Source: Clostridia bacterium (GTDB taxonomy: Bacteria; Bacillota; Clostridia; Oscillospirales; Acutalibacteraceae). From it: a stretch of DNA of 64,000 nucleotides. Under the pieces are notes generated by a model. The model was not told where the DNA came from and made no database searches. It saw only the letters and a list, made by a program, of their open reading frames with translations. The position numbers and the translations under genes are program-made. The DNA is taken from assembly GCA_017517665.1 (NCBI GenBank), contig JAFWYP010000001.1:1-64000 (forward strand), given 5' to 3'. This document shows positions 58,405-64,000 of the stretch, one piece after another (the stretch's first letter is position 1; every line of letters begins with the position of its first letter).

Positions 58405-58447
58405 TCAATATAATGTAAATATTATATGATAAATATAAAAATAGATA

Positions 58448-58476
58448 GTGACATTTATAAATTATTATGATATAAT
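58448..58476 (+). promoter_or_regulatory. Promoter of the phoH-recO operon
   Basis: GTGACA (58448-58453), 17 bp, TATAAT (58471-58476) with an extended -10 (TGA before TATAAT). Confidence 0.8.
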
Positions 58477-58498
58477 AAACGGTAATTGAGGTGAATTT

Positions 58499-59476
58499 AT
58501 GTTTGAACAGATTATCAATGTTGACAGAATGGAACAGGCGGTCAGCCTTTTCGGTTCTTTCGATGAAAATATCAAACAGATAGAAAGAGAATTTTCGGTT
58601 TCCGTTATCAGCAGAGGTTCTGAACTTAAGGTTACGGGCGAAGCTGAAAATGTGCAGAAGGGCGTGCGTGCCATCAACGGTCTGCTCACTCTTATCAACA
58701 GAGGCGAATCTTTGAGCGACCAGAATGTGCGCTATGTCATGTCGCTTGTCAACGAAGGAAACGAAGACAAGCTTGTGCAGATGGCGGCGGACTGCGTTTG
58801 CATCACCTCAAAAGGAAAACCGGTAAAGCCGAAAACTCTCGGTCAGAAAAAATATATTGAAACAATCCGAAACAGCACAATAACCTTTGGTATAGGTCCT
58901 GCAGGTACAGGTAAAACCTACCTTGCCGTTGCAATGGCGGTAACGGCATTCCGTGCAAAGGAAATCAACAGAATTATTCTTACCCGTCCCGCCGTAGAGG
59001 CAGGTGAAAAGCTCGGATTTTTGCCGGGCGACCTTCAGAGCAAGGTAGACCCGTATTTAAGACCGCTTTACGATGCGCTTTTTGATATGCTCGGTGCCGA
59101 AAACTTCCAGAAGCATCAGGAGAGAGGCGATATCGAAGTTGCACCTCTTGCCTATATGAGAGGACGTACTCTTGATGACAGCTTCATTATTCTCGACGAA
59201 GCGCAGAATACTACGGCGGAACAGATGAAAATGTTTCTTACCCGTCTCGGTTTCAATTCAAAAATGGTTGTTACGGGCGACGTGACCCAGATAGATTTGC
59301 CCGACGGAAAGCGTTCGGGTCTTAAAGAGGCAGTTAAAATTCTTAAGAATGTTGAAGATATCGGAACTGTCCGTTTCAATGAAAAGGACGTTGTTCGCCA
59401 CAGACTTGTTCAGGATATCATAAAAGCATATGAGAAACAGGAAGAGGAGCGAAGAAGGAATGACAGGAAAGGTTAA
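58499..59476 (+). CDS. phoH: PhoH-family ATPase
   Basis: A 325-residue PhoH/YbeZ ATPase: Walker A FGIGPAGTGKTYLAVAMAV, RPAVEAGEKLGFLPGDL and IILDEAQNTT (Walker B). An N-terminal KH-like part (about 15-75) is present. In bacteria it is linked to ybeY and RNA turnover. GAGGTGA before the ATG. Overlaps ybeY by 17 bases. Confidence 0.95.
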   Translation: MFEQIINVDRMEQAVSLFGSFDENIKQIEREFSVSVISRGSELKVTGEAENVQKGVRAINGLLTLINRGESLSDQNVRYVMSLVNEGNEDKLVQMAADCVCITSKGKPVKPKTLGQKKYIETIRNSTITFGIGPAGTGKTYLAVAMAVTAFRAKEINRIILTRPAVEAGEKLGFLPGDLQSKVDPYLRPLYDALFDMLGAENFQKHQERGDIEVAPLAYMRGRTLDDSFIILDEAQNTTAEQMKMFLTRLGFNSKMVVTGDVTQIDLPDGKRSGLKEAVKILKNVEDIGTVRFNEKDVVRHRLVQDIIKAYEKQEEERRRNDRKG

Positions 59477-59972
59477 GGTTATCATTTCCAACGAACAAAA
59501 TGAGTTCAAAATACCTTCGGGTGTGCGCTTGCTTGTACGCCGCTGCTGTACTGCGGTGCTTGCAATGGAGGAGTTTGACGGTAAATCCGAGGTAAGCGTA
59601 ACATTTGTTGACGATGAAACCATACACAGGCTCAACAAGCAATACAGAAATATTGACAGGGCAACCGATGTTCTGTCTTTTCCGCTTGGCGAAAACGGCG
59701 TTTATGACGTAAATAACGATACGGGCGCAAAGCTTCTCGGAGATATTGTTATATCAATTCCCCATGCCCTTGACCAGGCGGACAGATACGGTCACACTCT
59801 TCAAAGAGAAATCGGATTCCTGACCGTTCATTCCATGCTTCATCTGCTCGGATATGACCATGTGAACGGCGGAATCGAAAGCGTGAGAATGCGCGAAAAA
59901 GAAGAGACCGTTCTCACAAAACTCGGTCTCAAAAGAAATTCAAGCTACTATATGGAAGATGAAAACGTATGA
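59460..59972 (+). CDS. ybeY: Endoribonuclease YbeY
   Basis: A 170-residue zinc ribonuclease for 16S rRNA 3'-end maturation. HSMLHLLGYDHVNG is the H-x3-H-x5-H metal motif; NIDRATDVLSFP is the other signature. ATG 59460 is preceded by GAGGAG 10 bases upstream inside phoH. Confidence 0.95.
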   Translation: MTGKVKVIISNEQNEFKIPSGVRLLVRRCCTAVLAMEEFDGKSEVSVTFVDDETIHRLNKQYRNIDRATDVLSFPLGENGVYDVNNDTGAKLLGDIVISIPHALDQADRYGHTLQREIGFLTVHSMLHLLGYDHVNGGIESVRMREKEETVLTKLGLKRNSSYYMEDENV

Positions 59973-60454
59973 AAGCTCTTGCCAAAAGTTTCGTATATGC
60001 ATTCAAAGGAATTACATATTGCATTGCGCATGAACGTAACATGAGAATTCACCTGTGCTTCACTCTTTTCATGTTCGGATTTCTGACCGTTCATGATTTT
60101 TTTGAGGTTACGAGAACGCAGTTTGCCGTGCTTTTTGCGGTGTGTTCATCGGTGCTTGCGCTCGAATGTGTGAATACGGCGGTTGAAAAAACCGTTGACC
60201 TTGAAACCAAAGAAAAAAATCCCCTTGCGGCAATTGCCAAGGATGCGGCGGCAGGCGCGGTGCTTGTTGCGGCAATCGGTTCGGTTGCGGTGGGACTTTC
60301 AATTCTGTATCAGCCTGAGGCATTTGTAAAAATGACTGAATACTATAAAGAAAACGTCCCTGTTCTTATTGCTCTTATCGTAAGCGTTGCGGCGGCATTT
60401 GTGTTTGTTTTTGCAGGTCCGCAGGGAATAAAAAAGTTTTTTAAAAAACATTGA
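59969..60454 (+). CDS. dgkA: Diacylglycerol/undecaprenol kinase
   Basis: A 161-residue membrane kinase with about four spans. ALECVNTAVEKTVDL is the DgkA signature (E-x-x-NTAxE-x-x-VD) and KDAAAGAVLV follows. Firmicutes members phosphorylate undecaprenol more than diacylglycerol. It has an extra C-terminal span (about 130-152) compared with the usual 120-130 residues. ATGA overlap with ybeY. Confidence 0.92.
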   Translation: MKALAKSFVYAFKGITYCIAHERNMRIHLCFTLFMFGFLTVHDFFEVTRTQFAVLFAVCSSVLALECVNTAVEKTVDLETKEKNPLAAIAKDAAAGAVLVAAIGSVAVGLSILYQPEAFVKMTEYYKENVPVLIALIVSVAAAFVFVFAGPQGIKKFFKKH

Positions 60455-60468
60455 ATGAGGAAAATATA

Positions 60469-61356
60469 ATGACAAAAACCGCTTTTATAGCAATAGTCGG
60501 ATGCCCCAACGTCGGAAAATCCTCTCTTCTCAACAAAATGCTCGGTCAGAAGGTTGCGATAGTTACCCAGAAGCCGCAGACGACGAGAACGAGAATTATG
60601 GGCGTTCTCACCATGGGTGAAACACAGCTCGTCTTTACTGACACACCCGGTTACCACCGACCCAAGACAAAACTCGGCGAAAAAATGATAAAATCCGTCG
60701 GCGAAGGGATTGCAGGCATGGATGCGTGTCTGTTTGTTGTTGAACCCGAGGGAGAAATCAGAGACACCGAAATCGAGCTTCTCAACCGTCTCAAAAAAGA
60801 AAAAGCTCCCGTTGTGCTGGTTATCAACAAAATTGATACCATAAAGCAGAAAGAAAAGCTTATGGAGCGCATCGTTCAGTTTACGGGAATCTACGATTTT
60901 GAGGCAGTTGTACCCGTCAGCGCACTCAGAAACGAAAATGTTGATTTGGTAATCGAAGAACTTAAAAAGCTGACATATGAATCCGTGCATTTCTTCCCCG
61001 ACGATACTCTCACCGACCAGCCCGAAAGAGTGCTTGCAGGTGAAATCATAAGAGAAAAAATGCTTCTTCTTCTTGATAAGGAAGTGCCTCACGGTGTTGC
61101 CGTCAGTATTGAAAAAATGCGCGAAAGACCCACGGGCGGCATCATGGACGTTGAAGCCACCATATACTGTGAAAAAGATACCCACAAAGGCATCATAATC
61201 GGCAAAAAAGGCGATATGCTCAAACGCATTTCCACTAAAGCAAGATATGATATGGAGAATTTCTTCCAATGCAAAATCAACCTTCAGTGCTGGGTGAAAG
61301 TCAAGGAAGGCTGGCGTAACCGCGAAGGAATAATCCACAACTTTGGACTGGATTAA
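60469..61356 (+). CDS. era: Era GTPase
   Basis: The 295-residue GTPase aids 30S assembly. G1 GCPNVGKSSLLNKML, G3 DTPGYHRPKTKLGE, G4 NKID; C-terminal KH domain with GKKGDMLKRIS. GAGG 9 bases before ATG 60469; an in-frame TTG at 60451 is less likely. Confidence 0.97.
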   Translation: MTKTAFIAIVGCPNVGKSSLLNKMLGQKVAIVTQKPQTTRTRIMGVLTMGETQLVFTDTPGYHRPKTKLGEKMIKSVGEGIAGMDACLFVVEPEGEIRDTEIELLNRLKKEKAPVVLVINKIDTIKQKEKLMERIVQFTGIYDFEAVVPVSALRNENVDLVIEELKKLTYESVHFFPDDTLTDQPERVLAGEIIREKMLLLLDKEVPHGVAVSIEKMRERPTGGIMDVEATIYCEKDTHKGIIIGKKGDMLKRISTKARYDMENFFQCKINLQCWVKVKEGWRNREGIIHNFGLD

Positions 61357-61422
61357 TTTCCAATCTTTTTCTGCTGTTATTTTCCGTTGACAAGGTTAAA
61401 TTATTAACGGGAGATGATGAAA

Positions 61423-61581
61423 ATGGATAAGGAAAAAGCGTGGCGTAAATTTTCAGAATCCGGTGCTGTCAGCGATTATCTTGAATTCAGGAATTGTGTT
61501 GGCGGTGCTTCGGAGGTAAAGCGAATTGAGAATGAATACCGACGCTCTGGTGCTGAAGGTAACGGACACGGGGGAAAGTGA
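61423..61581 (+). CDS. yqzL: YqzL-like small protein between era and recO
   Basis: A 52-residue protein starting MDKEKAWRKFSESGAVSDYL, which matches the YqzL-like family (W-x-x-F-x-x-(S/T)G-x-(V/I)-x-x-YL) found exactly between era and recO in Bacillus. GGGAG 9 bases before ATG 61423 favours it over two ATGs just upstream. The C-terminal 18 codons overlap recO in another frame (56 bases). Function unknown. Confidence 0.8.
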   Translation: MDKEKAWRKFSESGAVSDYLEFRNCVGGASEVKRIENEYRRSGAEGNGHGGK

Positions 61582-62254
61582 CCGCCTTGTAACTCTGCTC
61601 ACTTCGGAATATGGGGTTGTGAGAGCCTTTGCAAACAGAGCAAAAAAAATAAACAGCCGTATGCACGGCGCAACGCAGTCCTTTTGTTACGGAGATTTTT
61701 CAATCTACAGAAACAGGGACAGCTACATAATTGACGATGCGGTTGCAAAAGAAGTTTTTTTTGGACTGCGCGAGGATATCGAAAAGCTCTCTCTGGCACA
61801 GTATTTCTGTGCTCTTGCAATGGAGCTTGCACCCGAAACCGAGCCTGCAAGGGATTATCTGCGCGTAACGCTCAATTCTATGCATCTGCTTGAAACGGGA
61901 AGACGCTCAAATGATTTTCTCAAAGCTGTTACAGAGCTTAAGTTTATGGTTTTTTCGGGATTTATGCCTGATTTAACTGCTTGTGCGGGCTGCGGATGCG
62001 AACCTGAAGGGGAAATTTATTTCAATATTGCCGACGGCTGTGTTTACTGCAGAAAATGCGGCAGCGGCGAAAAAATAAACGCAACGGTTTTTGCTGCGAT
62101 GAGGCACGTTTGTGCAAACCCTATTGAGAGAATGTATTCCTTCTCTCTGCCTGCCGAGGATGAAAAGCGCTTTGCCGCTGTTTGCGAAAGATTCCTGCTT
62201 TCGCAGACGGGCAAGAGATTCAAGGCGCTTGAATTTTATAAATCATTATTTTAA
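61526..62254 (+). CDS. recO: DNA repair protein RecO
   Basis: A 242-residue RecO: OB-fold N-terminus (NTDALVLKVTDTGESDRLVTLLT), helical C-terminal domain with a zinc site (CAGCG then CRKCG). It loads RecA with RecR. TTG 61526 is chosen since GGAGG is 9 bases upstream; the ATG two codons later is 15 bases away. Confidence 0.94.
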   Translation: MRMNTDALVLKVTDTGESDRLVTLLTSEYGVVRAFANRAKKINSRMHGATQSFCYGDFSIYRNRDSYIIDDAVAKEVFFGLREDIEKLSLAQYFCALAMELAPETEPARDYLRVTLNSMHLLETGRRSNDFLKAVTELKFMVFSGFMPDLTACAGCGCEPEGEIYFNIADGCVYCRKCGSGEKINATVFAAMRHVCANPIERMYSFSLPAEDEKRFAAVCERFLLSQTGKRFKALEFYKSLF

Positions 62255-62275
62255 AGACGAAAGGAACTTGTGAAA

Positions 62276-63865
62276 ATGAAACTTGACGGATTTCTTCACA
62301 AACTGTTCGGAACAACTCCGGGCAAAGGCGTTCAGCCCAAAGAGGCGATTGCCTACAGCGTAGCCGGTTTCGGTCAGAACTTTATCTGTACCATCATCGG
62401 CTCGTATCTCACCATCTTCCTTACCGATGCTCTCCTTTTCGGTGCTGAAGGCGTAACTATAGGTGCTGTTACAGGCTCAATGGCAGTTGCGTATCTTATG
62501 CTCGGCACAAGAGTTTTTGATGCATTCAATGACCCCATCATGGGTTCAATTGTTGACAAGACCCGCACAAAGTGGGGTAAATGCCGCCCTTATCTCAAAT
62601 GGATGGCAATTCCCATCGCAGTTATGACTATTGCTTGCTTCCTTCCTGTTTTTCAGGCTAAGGCAACATCATCATTTATCATTATTGCAATTATTTATGT
62701 TATCTGGTCTGTTGTTTACACAATCGCAGACGTTCCCTACTGGGGACTTTCAACCTGTCTTACCAACGACACCGTTGTCAGAGGCAATATTCTTACGGTT
62801 GCCCGTATGGCTTGCACAGTCGGTGCAGGTATTGTTACGGTTTTTGTTCCCATTATCACAAACGGCATTACCGCAAAATTCAAGTATACAGCAGATGATA
62901 TCGGTAAAATCATGATTGACAAAGCTGATGCTATCGCAAAGATGGTTCTCAATCAGGGCATGACAGCGGAAGAAGCTGCGCAGTCATTTGTAGGCACCGT
63001 TATCAAAGGTCAGGAACTTGCAAACGCAGATACTCTCAAGATGATTTATTTCATATGCGCAGTTGTTCTTGTTGTTGCTGCAGTTCCCATGTTCTTCTAC
63101 GGTTTCAAGCACACAAAAGAGCGTTTCACAGCTGACGACAATCCTCCCTCATTCGGACATAACCTCAAGCTCTTCTTCAGAAACAAGGAACTTCTCCTCA
63201 TTGTTGTATCCGGAATTCTCGGCGGTGCAAGAATGGTTTATTCTTACACAGGCGGACTTTATTTTGCAAAGTATGTTCTTCAGAACGAAGGTCTTTACAG
63301 CCTTATAACTCTTCTTGTTGTTCCCGGCGGACTTGTAGCTTCCGTTCTCGTTCCCTGGATGTCAAAGAAGTTCACAAAGAAATGGTCATATATTGTTGTT
63401 CACCTTTTCGGCGGCGTAGTTATGGCTGTTATGTATTTTGTGGGCTATGACGCACCCTGGAAGCTTGTTGTTGCTGCAATCGGTCTTGTTCTTCTCGGCA
63501 TTCCTCAGGGTGTTAACAACATCATTACATATGCTATGATAGGTGACACAGTTGACTATCTTGAATGGAAAACAGGCGAAAGAGGCGAGGGCATCTGCTT
63601 CGCAATGCAGACTCTTATCAACAAGATTGGTATGGCAGTAGGCGCATTCATCGGCGTTATTTCGTTCTCCGCAGCAGGAATCAACTCCGAAACAGGTTAT
63701 ATTTCAGCAGAAGGTGCAAACACTCTCTGGAATATGCTTGTTCTTTCAGGCGTTATCAGTATGTTTGCCTGCGCAGTTCCCATGTTCTTCTATACAATCA
63801 CAGAGAAGAAGCAGGCACAGATGGTTGCCGAAATCGAAGCGAAAAAAACAACCGTTGCTAAATAA
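62276..63865 (+). CDS. GPH/MFS-type sugar:cation symporter (second)
   Basis: A 529-residue MFS_2 membrane protein with about 12 spans. FNDPIMGSIVDKTRTKWGKCRPY matches the D(x)nDKTRTxWGKxRPY loop strictly, closer to MelB/XynB-type transporters than the protein at 4636. AAAGGA lies 10 bases before ATG 62276; GTG 62270 is the alternative. Strong codon bias. It follows recO by 21 bases, with no separate promoter seen; a terminator follows. Substrate unknown. Confidence 0.88.
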   Translation: MKLDGFLHKLFGTTPGKGVQPKEAIAYSVAGFGQNFICTIIGSYLTIFLTDALLFGAEGVTIGAVTGSMAVAYLMLGTRVFDAFNDPIMGSIVDKTRTKWGKCRPYLKWMAIPIAVMTIACFLPVFQAKATSSFIIIAIIYVIWSVVYTIADVPYWGLSTCLTNDTVVRGNILTVARMACTVGAGIVTVFVPIITNGITAKFKYTADDIGKIMIDKADAIAKMVLNQGMTAEEAAQSFVGTVIKGQELANADTLKMIYFICAVVLVVAAVPMFFYGFKHTKERFTADDNPPSFGHNLKLFFRNKELLLIVVSGILGGARMVYSYTGGLYFAKYVLQNEGLYSLITLLVVPGGLVASVLVPWMSKKFTKKWSYIVVHLFGGVVMAVMYFVGYDAPWKLVVAAIGLVLLGIPQGVNNIITYAMIGDTVDYLEWKTGERGEGICFAMQTLINKIGMAVGAFIGVISFSAAGINSETGYISAEGANTLWNMLVLSGVISMFACAVPMFFYTITEKKQAQMVAEIEAKKTTVAK

Positions 63866-63877
63866 AAATTATTTCTT

Positions 63878-63912
63878 ATCCGTCGGAGGATTTTACTTCG
63901 GCGGATATTTTT
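63878..63912 (+). terminator. Terminator after the second symporter
   Basis: ATCCGTCGGA / TTCGGCGGAT (10 bp, wobble pairs, nine-base loop), then ATTTTT. Confidence 0.82.
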
Positions 63913-63925
63913 ATGCAAAAAGATG

Positions 63926-63954
63926 TTGAGATTTAAAAATAATAATGGTATAAT
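63926..63954 (+). promoter_or_regulatory. Promoter of the gene entering the right edge
   Basis: TTGAGA (63926-63931), 17 bp, TATAAT (63949-63954), with an extended -10 (TGG). Confidence 0.75.
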
Positions 63955-63983
63955 ATATTAACTTTAGATTTTGAGGTGAGAGG

Positions 63984-64000
63984 ATGAAAAACAGACAGAC
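63984..64000 (+). CDS. Start of a truncated gene
   Basis: GAGGTGAGAGG precedes an ATG at 63984; only MKNRQ is visible. Nothing can be said about function. Confidence 0.5.

Overview
The window looks like a chromosomal segment from a mid-to-low GC, Gram-positive member of class Clostridia, most likely a gut Oscillospiraceae/Ruminococcaceae relative. The reasons are strong AGGAGG-type ribosome sites, sigma-A-like TTGACA/TATAAT promoters, compact Firmicutes operons (ctsR-mcsA-mcsB-clpC; ylxM-ffh-rpsP-khpA-rimM-trmD; phoH-ybeY-dgkA-era-yqzL-recO), an HPr with both His15 and Ser46, a c-di-AMP receptor (DarA), and a scavenging set of glycosidases. The genus is inference. I see no rRNA, tRNA, insertion sequence, prophage or CRISPR array.

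Layout. 1-6.8 kb: the end of an orphan E2-type acyltransferase, a GH36 alpha-galactosidase, a uracil permease, a GPH-type sugar symporter and a uridine-kinase-like protein. 6.8-15.5 kb: HPr, a candidate structured RNA, a G5/3D cell-wall protein, a peptidase E-like protein, a sugar isomerase/GtrA pair, a lipoprotein, a ceramidase-like hydrolase, TrmL, a small membrane protein and Pth. 15.6-20.1 kb: the CtsR stress operon with a clear operator array. 20.4-22.6 kb: TrmN6-like methylase, RsmI and a coiled-coil membrane protein. 22.7-27.1 kb: an ABC exporter with an unusual N-terminus, its DUF1854 partner, DarA and a secreted phosphoesterase. 27.1-35.5 kb: class II aldolase, a B12/radical SAM protein, NADP-type glutamate dehydrogenase, RarA, a FemAB-type ligase, a CCA-adding-type enzyme and an ArsC/Spx-like protein.

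35.5-47.3 kb is the accessory, carbohydrate-oriented part: an XRE regulator translationally coupled to a GH29 fucosidase behind a long structured leader, a two-gene unit (metallophosphatase plus GH106-like hydrolase), a secreted leucine-rich-repeat protein and a TAXI-TRAP transporter. 47.4-51.1 kb is the signal-recognition/ribosome-maturation operon. 51.3-58.4 kb is a six-gene unit (FHA, M16 peptidase, proB, proA, acidic-tailed membrane protein, mutS2). 58.4-63.9 kb is phoH-ybeY-dgkA-era-yqzL-recO followed by a second GPH symporter. The window ends on the start of another gene with a good promoter.

How it fits together: GH36, GH29, the GH106-like enzyme and the phosphatase all lack signal peptides, so they probably act on small glycosides imported whole, with the two GPH symporters as candidate importers. 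The least ordinary regions are the 7.3-kb rod-like RNA candidate, the 37.4-37.6-kb leader with mutually exclusive hairpins and a palindromic operator, the ABC-DUF1854-DarA locus, and a short amphipathic C-terminal tail shared by two secreted proteins.
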